Shown here: positions 1 through 10,619 of the stretch, in pieces
How the letters are laid out: each line of letters opens with the position of its first letter
Numbering within the stretch: position 1 is the stretch's first letter
NCBI GenBank assembly: GCA_020310875.1
Contig: CM035423.1
Coordinates: forward strand, 130,114,138-130,178,137
Reading direction: 5' to 3'
Length of the DNA stretch: 64,000 nucleotides
Origin: Ceratopteris richardii
Taxonomy: Eukaryota; Streptophyta; Polypodiopsida; Polypodiales; Pteridaceae
Translations under genes and position numbers: made by a program
The notes under the pieces: model-generated
What the model was told of the DNA's origin: nothing
Databases searched by the model: none
Seen by the model: only the letters and a program-made list of their open reading frames with translations

Positions 1-341
1 CCATACCCCCACATATACACTCAGACACTTAGGATAAAACCTAATACACGTATGGATAGATAGAATATATAGATGATCTCATGTTAATTGAATGGTAATC
101 ATGCACTTTCACACACATAGGTATCTAGACACTCTTTCCCATATTTATAAACACAAGAATTCATATGATGAGGTCTGATCTTCATAGATTTGCTGCCTGC
201 AGGTATTAGAGAAAGATTAGTCAAAATACAAAATCTTATAAAAGATGTTTTGAGAATTCAGAGATAACCAATCTAGAAACAAAATTTTTAATTTTCCTAT
301 TTGTCAAGTCGAAGGATGAAATCGTTCCGACATCTACCCCC
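1..341 (-). repeat. LTR of old gypsy element G (3' LTR, partial)
   Basis: This block is repeated in direct orientation at about 5865-6204. Both contain the order GGTATCTAGACAC, AGAATTCATATGATGAGG and CTTGTCAAGTCGAAGG-like text with modest divergence. On the minus strand the copy starts TGTCGGAACG just after a purine-rich stretch (GGTGGGGGTAGA), which is how a 3' LTR follows a polypurine tract. The left end runs off the window, so its true length is unknown. An integrase remnant of the same orientation lies between the two copies, which fits an LTR pair of one minus-strand gypsy element. That they are LTRs is inferred from the repeat pairing and the PPT-like border. Confidence 0.6.
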
Positions 342-1344
342 ACCAAAACTGCACATCGTCCCGATGGGCCAACCTATAGACCATGGGAAGCAGCATCAAA
401 TTCATTTGGAAAAACTAATTAACTGACTTTAAATAAGATATTCAAGTTAAGTTTTTTATAACAAAGAAACACTTTAAAATTATGCAAATTTGAATTGAAA
501 AACCATTTCGTATGCATGAAGTTTAAAGACAAGGTTTAGAAAATTCCATAACAGTCATTCAGATAGTCGTGGTACTTACCATTCCATTAACCCTGTTTAA
601 AGCAATATTTATTTTATATAAGTATTCCATCCTGAAGCTCTTAGTCATCTGCCACAAGATACATCTAACTAATTCTTCTATAGCATACGTCCGTCTCATA
701 TAGCCCATAAATACATTTCAGAAGTGGTTTCAAGACCACAATTGATTCAGAATAATTTTTTTTCTCTTTTCTTTTTCTTTGTTTTTCTTTTTTCTTTTTC
801 TTTCTTTTTCTTTCTTTTTCTTTCTTTTTCTTTCTTTTTCTTTCTTTTTCTTTCTTTTTCTTTGTTTTTCATTTTTCTTTTTCTTTCTTTTTCTTTCTTT
901 TTCTCATCATGTTGTAGCAACCATTAATGTATTGCTTTATGTATTTATCTTTTCTCTTTTTCTTCGCAACTTTTTTGTTGAAGGGGAAAGGCTTAACCCC
1001 TATTGAGAGCTAAGGTTCTAGAGGCATGCTATAGTCAGAACTAGGATCTCATTAGCTAAATTTTTCAAAAATTAAGGAAGCCTACTTGTATAAAATAAAT
1101 CTATATCTATTAAGAGTCGCAAGTCAAGTTTTCCCTTCTCCTATCCTCATAACAAATCACAAGTTCCCTAAAGATTACCTTTGACTCACATACACATCCC
1201 TACTTTGATTTCTAATTCTTTATTTACATAATTTTAATAATTTTCGTTTTATACCAGAAACATGTAAATTCCTAACTATGGAATGCATGAAAAAGATACT
1301 TTATATTAAAATAAAGAAAAGTTAGAATTATTTCACCTGATTAA
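342..1344 (-). other. non-coding 3' part of element G
   Basis: No reading frame with recognisable similarity is present. The stretch lies between the end of the integrase remnant and the left LTR of element G, so it is probably its 3' untranslated region. It is AT-rich and contains a pyrimidine microsatellite. I see no host gene here. Confidence 0.4.
757..905. repeat. (TTTTTC/TTTC)n pyrimidine microsatellite
   Basis: About 150 bp of almost pure T and C on the plus strand, built mainly from CTTTTT and CTTTC units, with a few interruptions (one G, one A). Open frames in it are low-complexity Phe/Leu/Ser runs and are not genes. Confidence 0.95.
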
Positions 1345-2700
1345 CCTCATGCTTCATCTTCATCTTCGTCATCCAAGAAGTCTTCATCTAACTTGTAGTC
1401 ATTTTTTGACCTTCTTTTGAGTAGCTTAATCCTCCTACCCTGCAAGCATGTTTCTTATAAGAGTTCCGTCAAGTTCTTGTAAAGTATATGTACCTATATC
1501 AAACACAGAAACAACAACATATGGACCAACGTTTAGTTAATTTATGTCATGCATCATATTGAGTCTCAAAAGTACTATCATAAACAAGTACCCAATCCCC
1601 TATCTCTATCGATCATGCCCTCAGTCAATGTTTCTTATCAAAGTAAATTTTATTCTTTAATCGTGATGCTTTTAATTTTTTAGTAGCCTCTTTTAAATTC
1701 TCATTACCTTGTTTTAATTGTTTAATCCTTAATTCCAATAATTCTTCTCATGTTAAATTATCTTCCCATTTTAAACTTATCCAGTTTATTATCTGAGTGT
1801 GTATAGGAAATATCAGCTTTTGACAATACATGAGTTCATCCGGCATAAAACCAATTGTTTTCATGTACGTTGTCGTGTTGGCCCATAAAGCAAATGGTAA
1901 GTATTTTGGCCATTGCCCAATATTTCCATGGCATGCTTTTGAAATCACCTTTACTATGGAAGGATGTCCTCACTCAATCTTTCCATTTGCTTCTGGGTTG
2001 TAAGCTTTCATAAGAGACAAACAAATCCCATGTTGATCAAAGAACTCTCTTGCCTCTCTAGTGTCTAGCTCACCTCAATTTGCTACTACTTTCTCAACAT
2101 ATCCAAATCTAGATAATACTTCTTCTAATAGAAATAAGCATACATTATAGGTAGTATGAATGAAAGTGCTCGACCTTCAACATGATTAGTTAAATCTTCA
2201 CATGCATGTACTATATACCTCAGACCACTACTGCTTTTAGGCATAGTCACAAGGTCGGCTACCCACTTGTAATGAATACAAGGTGGATAAGTCGGATGTA
2301 AAGGGTCTCTATGTTTCACTGAGGAATGTAACTGACACATAGTACATGTGCTCACAAAGTCTTTTACAATTACATACATCCTCTGCCACCAATAACTTTC
2401 CCAAATCTTTTCATACATCGCTACGAAACCCTTATGACCAGCCCATAGGCTTTCATGCATATCCCTCATAACTTGCACCTGTAAATTTCTTAAGCCTAAC
2501 ACTCTTTGTGGATTTCTCACCTTCCCTTTAGCATGTCGCCAAAGATACCCATCTTTCAAAAAGAAGTTAAAAGACTTCTTCTTGATGTTTTGAAATCGAC
2601 TTGTTGACTAGCTTGGAATAGGTTGAAACGTACTCAGATAATAACCTATATCTTTCCATTCCCCCTCATAGTCTTCATCTCTAAATCTCTCATACATAAA
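1345..2700 (-). pseudogene. Ty3/gypsy integrase remnant of element G
   Basis: Read on the minus strand, this is the C-terminal part of a gypsy polyprotein. Near 2555-2400 is a DGYLWRH lead-in and the H2C2 zinc-binding region (HESLWAGHKG, then CTMCQLH). At about 2300-2160 it continues into the start of the rve core, where WVADLV sits in the place of the first catalytic Asp. Around 1950-1750 is the core end with GQWPKYLPFALWAN, and at about 1590-1480 a GDWVLVYDS motif typical of the gypsy integrase C-terminus. Several frameshifts and stops break it. No RT or RNase H from this element is present in the window; copia H lies where they would be. Its integrase is clearly different from that of the large gypsy family further right. 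Confidence 0.8.
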
Positions 2701-2765
2701 AGTAGATGACTCATTAATTAATTAAGTTTATATGTCTATCCATTGCTTCTCTATCATCATCAAAT

Positions 2766-3820
2766 TTTGCTCGTCAGAGCATATGAGCAACAACATTATG
2801 CTTTCCAACAATATCTGATTATTATGCCAACAATCATGAGCTAAATGATTTGTCTTACCATAAATCTAGCAAGCTTTGGCTCCATCTTTATTGCTTTTGC
2901 CTCTTCCTCTTCCTTTGCCACCTCCTCTTCCTCTTAGGAAGTTGGCTTGGCTAGTTGTACCTTCTTCTTCATTTAATTGTTGTTTGCCTTTGTTATTCTT
3001 CTTTTTATCCTTTGAATACATTGCTTGATTAGCACTCTTATCACCATCACCTTTGACATCCTGCTCAAACGTTAGCATATGTTTTAGCAACTGAATTAAG
3101 TCAGGAGTGAAATTATCTAGTGGCAATTCAGTAGACAAAATGAATGGCTTCCATTTCTCATCTCCTCTCAAACCTATGAGGATTTTCCTTACCAATTTAT
3201 CCTCCTCAATATCTTCATCAACTGCTCCTAATGCATCTGCAATGTCCTTCATCCTAATGCATCTCCAATGTCCATCCTCGATTGAGAGGCCTCCTTCTTG
3301 AATGTAGTGAACTCTGCCCATAAAAATGTCTTCCTTGACTTTTTAGTGTTTTGGAAATGCTCCTCCAAAGCATTCCATATATCACTTGCACTTTCAAGAC
3401 CTCTAATATGAGGTAGCAAGTAGTGATTGGAGTCATGTAGATAACGCTCCTTGCTTGAGCATCTCTCTTCATCCAAGTCTGCAAATCTGAGAGTTCATCC
3501 CTAGTTGGAACACTAGGATCTCTAAATTGTGGTTCTTCTTCACCTGTGATGTAACCTATCAGGTCTTTGCTCATGAGATGAGCTTCCATCCTCATTGACC
3601 AAGCCGGATAGTTTTCTCTATCCAATTTCTCTATCTGAAGAGAATCTCCCATCCTTTCTTCACCTGTGTATTAAACTCTTCAAGATTTATGAGGAATAAG
3701 TGTACCTTTACTTTGAATGAAGTTCCTTTTGATCTTCTTGATAACTTCTGGCCTCCTTCTCAAGCTTTCTCTTTAAGCTTTCACCTTTTGAACCTTCAGA
3801 TGTTGATTTTTGCATGACTA
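2766..3820 (-). pseudogene. Ty1/copia gag remnant (element H)
   Basis: Minus-strand reading gives an N-terminus near 3818, then a typical copia gag opening (IEKLDRENYPAWSMRMEAHL at about 3635-3570), the UBN2-like helix region with EFTTFKKEASQS, and a Gly/Arg-Lys-rich tail (GRGGGKGRGRGK). At about 2865-2810 follows half of a zinc knuckle, GKTNHLAHDCW. At least two frameshifts (near 3400 and 3300) and stops disrupt it. The gene stops just after the knuckle and abuts the gypsy integrase of G, so protease, integrase and RT of H are lost. The PBS and LTR sit immediately upstream on the same strand. Confidence 0.8.
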
Positions 3821-3861
3821 CAGCAGTCGGGGTCCTCTTTTCTTCTATTTGGATGATTCCT

Positions 3862-3873
3862 GCTCTTATAGCA
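3862..3873 (-). other. decayed copia primer-binding site (H)
   Basis: The minus strand reads TGCTATAAGAGC followed by AGGA, a two-mismatch version of the initiator-Met PBS TGGTATCAGAGC. It lies a few bases inside the proposed LTR end at 3878 and just upstream of the gag start, which is the expected place. Confidence 0.55.
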
Positions 3874-3877
3874 CTAA

Positions 3878-4907
3878 TGGAGAGTGTTAATCTCCAAAAG
3901 AATAAGCTATCCTTGATTTTAGAACACTTCTATATCAAGAATAACTCAAAAAGTTTACCAATTTGGAGGATCAATACCAGATTATCAAAATCTTGAACTA
4001 ACTATGAGGAGAGTCACTACTTAGAAAGTCTGATCCACATAACTCACTCATTGACTGATCAAACGTGTAACGCTTTTGATAAAACTTTACATAAGGTGTC
4101 GTCTAAAGATTTCACACCTTCTCCAAGTTGAATCTTCTCAAAATATTCAGTACATCTTGAGAAATGATCCAAACAATCTACCTATGTCTGAAACTCTCTT
4201 CTTGTAGAATCGATTTTGACACCTGCAGCTTCTAACCCATAGTTCTCCCAAACTAGAACCCGTTTAAGCAAATGCTTTTAGCCATAGATGGCGTACCTTC
4301 CAACTTAGATTTTGACTCCTCATTTGTGCAAAACTTTACACTGTGCACTAAGAACTGATCAATTCTTTGACCATCGAGATTGCACCTGTTTTAGAAGACA
4401 CTCAACAGTTCTTCACATACAAATGTTCCTACACATAATTCTCTCAACCTATTTACAATTAGGCTCTCAAACTTTAACCATAGAAGCATTAACTATGGAA
4501 TTAGACATCTACAAAAGGATTCTTGAAATGATCAAACACAAAAGGAGAAGACAACAAAATATCGGGTGCAACGTTTTCTTTTATTCTGAAAACTTTACAT
4601 TAGAATCATGAGAGAGTTCTTCCTCACTTCTCAAGTGCCTAATGACTATTACAACTTCTAATTCTTCTCATCTCATGCTCTCTCATACTTGCCCCGACTT
4701 TTTACTTGTATATATAGGCATATATGTACAATCTCATGACCATACAAAAGGTATGAGTGAGCTAACTACAAATTAATGTACATATGTATACAAGTCTTCA
4801 TTTCCTGAACATACTTTATCTTCACTCTTCAATTGTTGATCATTTCTTCATCCTTTGACTTCAAGTCTTTATCTAAAACATCAATTGGTAGTTGACTTGC
4901 ACCAACA
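3878..4907 (-). repeat. copia LTR of element H, about 1.03 kb
   Basis: Minus-strand boundaries are TGTTGGTGCAAG at 4907 and ...ACACTCTCCA at 3878, giving TG...CA ends. One end is next to a PBS-like site; the other follows a purine run (GGGGGGGAG on the minus strand). A TATA-like CTATATATAC lies on the minus strand at 4718-4709. No second copy is in the window, so the boundaries rest on the PBS, the TG/CA ends and the purine run only. The purine run merges with a GA/CT microsatellite and may not be a true polypurine tract. Confidence 0.5.
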
Positions 4908-5106
4908 CTCCCCCCCTGCTCTCTCTCTCTCTCTCTCTGCAATCACAATCATCATGTCGTTCACAATAGCTAGAAGGTTCTTCTCTCTCTCTCTCTCGTG
5001 TACATCGATCAACAGCCATCTCCATCATTTTCTCTTTCTCTCTCTCTCTCTCTCTCCCCCTCTCTCTCTCATGCATCATCAATCTGCAGCCGCCAGGATA
5101 TTTGCC

Positions 5107-5144
<38 letters not shown>

Positions 5145-5192
5145 CCTCCCTCCCTACCTACGTCATCAGTCTATAGCCGCCAGTATATTTGC

Positions 5193-5229
<37 letters not shown>

Positions 5230-5280
5230 TTGTGCGCGTCTGCGGGTGGGAGGAAGGGAGGGGGAGTAGTCTCTCTCTAA
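4908..5280. repeat. cluster of (CT)n microsatellites
   Basis: At least five CT runs (about 4919-4938, 4982-4997, 5036-5070, 5110-5150, 5196-5225) are separated by short unique pieces that are themselves partly repeated (CGCCAGGATATTTGCCA and CGCCAGTATATTTGCCA). Long Ser/Leu or Arg/Glu open frames on either strand are low-complexity artefacts. Confidence 0.9.
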
Positions 5281-5570
5281 TGCACAGAAGGTGGAGATGA
5301 AAGAAAAAGAATAAAAAAGGAGAAAAGTCTACTTGAAAAACAATCATTAGAAAACTAGAACACTATGCACACATATATGCGTACCATACTTTTATCCTAC
5401 TTGAATCACACAAGTCATACACTCCACTCTTTAACTCACACTCACACTCACCTCACTTTTAAATCTCACTTTAATCACATAAGTCATATACATCACACTT
5501 TAACACACACACACACATACCACACTCTCGCAACAAGGTATTGAAATACTCGAGCATGCCTACTCTTTGC
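5281..5570. other. no recognisable feature
   Basis: AT-rich sequence with short CA/CACT-rich pieces and no coding similarity. It may belong to the inner part of the 5' LTR or leader of element G, but no second copy is available to show this. Confidence 0.3.
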
Positions 5571-5864
<294 letters not shown>

Positions 5865-5870
<6 letters not shown>

Positions 5871-6204
5871 TATACCCATACCCCCACATACACTCAGGCA
5901 ATTAGGGTAAAACCTAATACACAAAAGCATAGATAGAATATGTAGATGGTCTCATGTTAATTAATTGGTAATCATGCACTTTCACACACATAGGTATCTA
6001 GACACTCTTTCCCAAATTTATAAACACAAGAATTCATATGATGAGGTCTGATCTTCATAGATTTGGTGCTTGCATGTACTAGAGAGAGATTAGTCAAAAT
6101 AAAAAATCTTATCAAAGATGTTTTGAGAATTCAGAGATAACCAGTCTGGCAACAAAATTTTTTATTTTCCTGTTTGTCAAGTCGAAGGATGAAGTTGTTC
6201 TGAT
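5865..6204 (-). repeat. LTR of old gypsy element G (5' LTR end)
   Basis: Direct repeat of 1-341 in the same orientation, with scattered substitutions (for example TGTCGGAACG versus TATCAGAACA at the minus-strand start). Its outer boundary abuts a copia LTR fragment at 6201. The inner boundary is hidden in the microsatellite block, so LTR length cannot be set. Confidence 0.6.
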
Positions 6205-6289
6205 AGTGTGACTGGTTTATATGTCAGACAAATGAAAAAGCGATACATGTCATCCTAGATCATCATATGTTGAGCTTGATATCTCAACA
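6201..6289 (-). repeat. first 89 bp of an old copia LTR
   Basis: On the minus strand it starts TGTTGAGATATCAAGC, the same start as the complete copia LTR at 40077-40456, with roughly 15% differences over the shared 86 bp. Next to it, at 6290-6294, lies ATTTT (AAAAT on the minus strand), identical to the five bases beyond the LTR tail at 40545. It is cut off by the G LTR at about 6200. Confidence 0.75.
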
Positions 6290-6980
6290 ATTTTGGTGTC
6301 GGGAATCTCTAAATGTACTTCTTGAACCTACCTCCTGCTAATATGACAGTTTTGTGAGGTGTTTTTTTAAGTTATGGATCAACGAGGAGGTGTTGTGTCT
6401 AATTCAGCTCTTGGAGAGTTTGCCAATAAATGTATCCAACAACTATGTAATATTCTTGAATTTCTCTTGACGCAAGGGTTGGAACCAAGTTAGGGCCACA
6501 TTTTTTCAGTGTGAGCCCAAATGCCTCATATTAAATGAACAAATCCTTGACCTATTCTGCAGGCAACACTTTCTTGAATTGAGCTATGTGATCATAGGGA
6601 TCTCCCATGTCATCGATCTTCATGGCTTTCACTACCTAAGTAGATCTCAAAATTTTCAAAAGTTCTATTGTTCTAGGCAATGGAAAATCATCCATGATCT
6701 CTTGTTCTTATGTCCTCTAGATCTTTCTCATTATATTCTATTTGTATCTTATTTTTATCTTTTGCTTCCTATAGTGTTCACAAAGCTCACTTCACATTGT
6801 TCTTTGGATTTCTCTTTCTATGCTCCTAGGACATGAGAAGATCCAACTCTAGTCTGAATATGAAGGTTAGTAGAATTGTGTGAGGGGAAAATTGGGTCAC
6901 CCTTCCAAGTGTAAGCATGTCTACTATGATCCATAACTACATACATCCTCTCCGAAATGTTGTCCAGATAAATGATTTGT
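6290..6980 (-). pseudogene. gag fragment (copy I) of the large gypsy family
   Basis: Minus-strand translation matches the gag of elements A and E in order: SERMYVV, RHAYTWKG, FPLPRT, GDPYDHIAQFKKVLPAE, KDLFI, YEAFGLTL, then an IRHNTSSLI-like stretch and LAGGRFKKYI. Stops and frameshifts are frequent, so it is old. It is cut at 6980 by the LTR of copia F and at 6289 by a copia LTR end. The last codons before 6290 align with the gag position immediately preceding the first codons of copy D at 40546, which suggests that I and D are halves of one element now in opposite orientations. Confidence 0.8.
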
Positions 6981-7209
6981 GTTGGAGTTCAAGGACTGCG
7001 GAAGCACAAAAACAACACAAGGAAGAAGAAGAAGCTTGGAGCACAACACACAATATTGAATTTATTACCACTAGAATGTATAGAGATAAGTAGCCCATTA
7101 GGGTTATGGGCGTATATACAAGCCATGGGAAAAAAACTCCTAAAGAGGGAAAAAGGTACCCCAATGGTGTTAATGTGTTCACACACATCACTACCTAAAT
7201 ATATCAACA
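6980..7209 (-). repeat. 3' LTR of copia element F (230 bp)
   Basis: The minus strand runs from TGTTGATATA at 7209 to ...GAACTCCAACA at 6980, with TG/CA ends. It is preceded on the minus strand by TTAGGGGGGATT, a good polypurine tract, directly downstream of the RNase H remnant. The flank on the other side is ATTTG (6975-6979), inside gag fragment I. The matching 5' LTR was not found. Confidence 0.65.
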
Positions 7210-7222
7210 AATCCCCCCTAAG

Positions 7223-8898
7223 AGTGATGCAGTGAACAAGGATTTGGCACTCATGTATAAGGAAGTGCCAAGCCATGCGGAATCAATCCACAAAACAAAG
7301 TAAGCCCAAAGCTTTGTGGAAAGCTTCAAACTTCTCCCTAGGTAGAGCCTTCGTGAAAAGGTCTGCAATGTTCTCTTGCGTGGGCACATATGCCAAGCTG
7401 ATCTCTCCAGTAGAGAATCTCTCCTTGACATAATGAGAATGCACCTCAATGTGCTTAGTGCAAGCATGGAACACAGGGTTCCTCACAACTGCCAATGCAC
7501 TTTGACTCTCAGTGATGATGGTGGTGATAGAAGACTAAACAACACCCAAATCAGCCATAAGATGTCTGAGCCACACACACTCAACACTCGTTGTGAAAGC
7601 TACCCTTTACTCAACCTCACAATCAAAAGTGGCCATAGTAGGCTGCTTCTTGCTCAACGAAGATATACATGAGATACGAAGCATGAAGCAAAAGCCACTA
7701 GTGGACACACGAGTGTAATAGTGACTAGCCTAGTTAGAGTCAAAAAAAGCATGTAAATCTGGCGATAGTGATCCCCCTTTGGATAAAACAATCTAAGCGG
7801 TTGGGTACCGCTCAACTAGCGAAAGATGCGCTTAACCACCTACCATTGTTTGACACTTGGGCAATGCATAAACCTACTCATGTGTGAGACAAAAAACTGA
7901 ATATTTGTCCAAGTAATGCATAAGTAAATCAAGCATCCAACAACCTGCTGATAGAGAACAAAATCAAATGCATCTCTAGCATCATGAAGACTCAATCATA
8001 AACCTATCTCCATAGGAGTGGCAATAGGTTTGCAGTCCTCAAGGACAAAATGCTGCAATAATGTGTCAATATATTTTGTTTGACACAAAGCTATTCCATC
8101 ATCAACTTGCATAAACTAAATGCCCAAATAATGATGCAAATGCCCGAAATTAGACATCTCAAATGAGGCATGAAAATCAGCCTTAAAATCAGCAATATGC
8201 TTCTCATGAGGACTAGTGAGCAGCATGTCATCAAGGTAAACAACAATGATCAGAAGCACATCATTTGCACACTTAATATATACAGTGCTCTCAGTTGGAC
8301 TATTCTCAAAACCATGTGCAATCAGATAGGCATGTATCTTTTCATACCAAGCATGTGGTGCTTGCTTCAAACCATATAATGCCTTTTTCAACCTGCACAC
8401 TTGGTTTTCATGCCCTTTTTGCACAAAGCCATGGGGCTAAAAAACATACACTTCTTCATGAAAATCACCATTTAGAAATGAAAATTTAATATCCAACTGA
8501 TGTACATTCTAACCATGATGAGCTGCAAGTGCACAGATGCTACGAATAGTAGTGCCTCTTTTATGAGCATAACCCTTTGCAAGAATCCTAGCCTTGTACA
8601 TGTCAATTGTTCCATCGGGCTTATGCTTCAGCTTGTATACCCACTTAGTGGCAATGGCCTTCTTGCCAAGAGGCAAGTCACATAAAGGCCAGATACCATT
8701 CTTCATTGTAACATCATATTCAGATTGCATAGCAACCAACCAATTTTTTGAATTTTGTGCTTCATCAAACAAAACAAGCTCGTTCTCATCATAAAGACTA
8801 GAGGCAGCCATACCATACCAATTTGATGTGAAAGAGGCACTATGAGAGCCTAAACGAGTATGATATGATAGAGGTGCATCTAATTTGTTATCACACAA
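7223..8898 (-). pseudogene. copia F reverse transcriptase and RNase H remnant
   Basis: Minus-strand reading shows the RVT_2 region: WPLCDLPLGKKAIATKWVYK, YKARILAKGYA, then [21 protein letters not shown] and the catalytic VVYLDDMLL (YxDD type) at about 8240. RNase H follows, ending with NPVFHACTKHIEVHSHYVKE, YVPTQENIADLFTKALP and a final GLLCFVD near 7283. Several stops and frameshifts interrupt it, so it is dead. Upstream on the minus strand it joins directly to the protease/GAG-pre-integrase part of the same element, with the integrase core missing. Confidence 0.85.
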
Positions 8899-10298
8899 AG
8901 TCTACACCAACAAGCTTATACAGCCCATGACATAAAATGCCAAAAGCAATAATGACATTGCCATTTGACAGATCATGAACTATACATCTGCCATCATCAA
9001 ATTTCACAAACAACCCAATCTTGGCTAAAGTTGAAACTGATAACAGATTCTTCTTGATCTCTGCACAAATAAAGTAGCCAACAACGTAAAACAACTACCA
9101 ATAGCAGTAGTCAAAATGATCTTACTAACTCCCATGATAGGATAAGAGGATTTGTTGGTGCAAGTGATAGTATTCCATATAGGGGCAAGCTCGAGTGAAG
9201 TGAAGAAATTGTGTTGCAAGGTAATATGTTTGGTTGCCCCACTATTAAAGTACCGCAAACATGCATAGTTCATGAGAAGATGGGTCATAACTGCAAACAA
9301 TGGTAAATTCCCATTCTTCATTCTGCACAAGATTAGCAAACTCTGTTTTGGGTGTAGAGGCCTCTACAACAACCATTCCAGCCTCTCTCTTCCTTGCCTC
9401 TTTAGCAGCAAGCTTTGGACAACTCTTTATGACATGATCATTTCCTTTACAATATTTGCAAAATAATTTTTGCTTTTCTATTTTCTTCTCATTTTTGTCA
9501 TCCTTCTTTGATTATGAAGAATTAGCAAATTTTTGCTTACTAGTAGAAGAGCTCCATTTACCTTTGCCCTTCTGACTAGCTAGGAAAGCTTGATCTACAA
9601 CATGCATAATGGACCTCTTCTACTAGACTGATCTTCCTGCAATAGAACAGAGACTAACTCCTCAAAAGTTAAGACAATTGTATTGCCTTTCATCATCAAA
9701 CAAAGAGTAGAAGCAAAACTCTGATATGAATCGAGAAGACCATTCAGAACAGTCTACATAAGTGAACTATTAGGCAAGACTTCATCAGCAGAAATCAATT
9801 GTTCCTTCAAATCTTTGATCTTTGTCAGAAAAGTTTCCAAGGAGTCTCCTTCATTCATGTGCTCAATATCCAACTATTTTTGGAGGTAAGCAACACGAGC
9901 CTCATTCCTTTCTTGGTATAAAGTGCTAAGTGTATCCCAAGCATCCTTAGCTATTTTGCATGAGTGAATGTGAGGAATAATAGCATGTTTCACAGATAAG
10001 GCTACCAATGCATGTGCCTAAGCATCTTTGCCATGCCAGTTTGCTCTGCAATAGGTGCACCAGGAACCACAACATGAATAGGAACATGAAGAATATCATC
10101 ATCGTCAATGTTGTCTACATCACTTTCAGCAACTATGCTCGCAGGTGTATTAGGACGTTTTTCAACACCCTACACAATATTCCATAGTCCTTTTGCAACT
10201 AATACATGACACAGCATATAAGCCCATAATGGGTAATTGGTATCATCCAACTTATCCTCAATAGCCAACATATGGAATACATCACTACTTTCAGCCAT
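8899..10298 (-). pseudogene. copia F gag and protease remnant, integrase deleted
   Basis: Minus strand from about 10298: MAMAESSDVFHMLAIEDKLD, then NYPLWAYML, a copia gag opening. The gag helix region ends in a knuckle CKYCKGNDHVIKSCP (about 9470-9420). A protease-like NSGATKH replaces the usual DSGA-type site near 9240, and KKNLLSVSTLAKIG plus HDLSNGNVI mark the protease end and GAG-pre-integrase. After GLYKLVGVDFV (about 8900) the sequence jumps to the RT lead-in, so the roughly 500-residue integrase is absent. Many stops. A degraded PBS-like stretch (AGGTATTTTAGTC on the minus strand, about 10317-10305) precedes gag. Confidence 0.8.
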
Positions 10299-10318
10299 GG
10301 CCATTGACTAAAATACCT

Positions 10319-10607
10319 TGACGTAGAAACCCTCGGACCCCCACCAGGGACCCCCCAGCCAGGGGTCCCGTTGGCCCCCTTGGACCCCCCAGCCGAGGCT
10401 GCTCACCGCTGCCTCGGACCCCACAATTGGGGACCCTGGTAACTCCCTTTCCTTACAATACCTTACATGGTCCAATATGACCTTCATCCAACATGCATGT
10501 TGGGATTCCCATCAATTGGGTAATGCACGCTTGGCTTCTCCTCATAAAAGGGGCCTTACAAAATGTGCATACAATCATGAGGGGTAGACATTGATCATAT
10601 ACTAACA
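10319..10607 (-). repeat. copia LTR, 289 bp, with GC-rich core
   Basis: The minus strand starts TGTTAGTATATG at 10607 right after CAGGGGGG (polypurine tract, downstream of copia-2 RNase H) and ends ...TTTCTACGTCA at 10319. It can therefore be the 3' LTR of copia-2. On the far side it touches a PBS-like stretch and the gag of F, so it also sits where a 5' LTR of F would be, although the 3' LTR of F at 6980-7209 is different in sequence. The interval 10335-10440 is strikingly GC-rich, with repeated GGACCCCCCAGCC-like units. Confidence 0.6.
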
Positions 10608-10619
10608 CCCCCCTGAATG

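Noticed and set aside
4855..5300. Open frames of Ser/Leu or Arg/Glu repeats
   Set aside because: They are translations of CT microsatellites on both strands, with no conserved domain.
6290..6310. Possible primer-binding site (TTTTGGTGTCGGGAATC) after the LTR end at 6289
   Set aside because: The bases translate on the minus strand as the expected gag codons of fragment I, and the LTR there is oriented the other way, so the resemblance is chance.
6579..6836. Plus-strand 85-aa frame
   Set aside because: Antisense to gag fragment I, whose minus-strand translation aligns with A and E gag.
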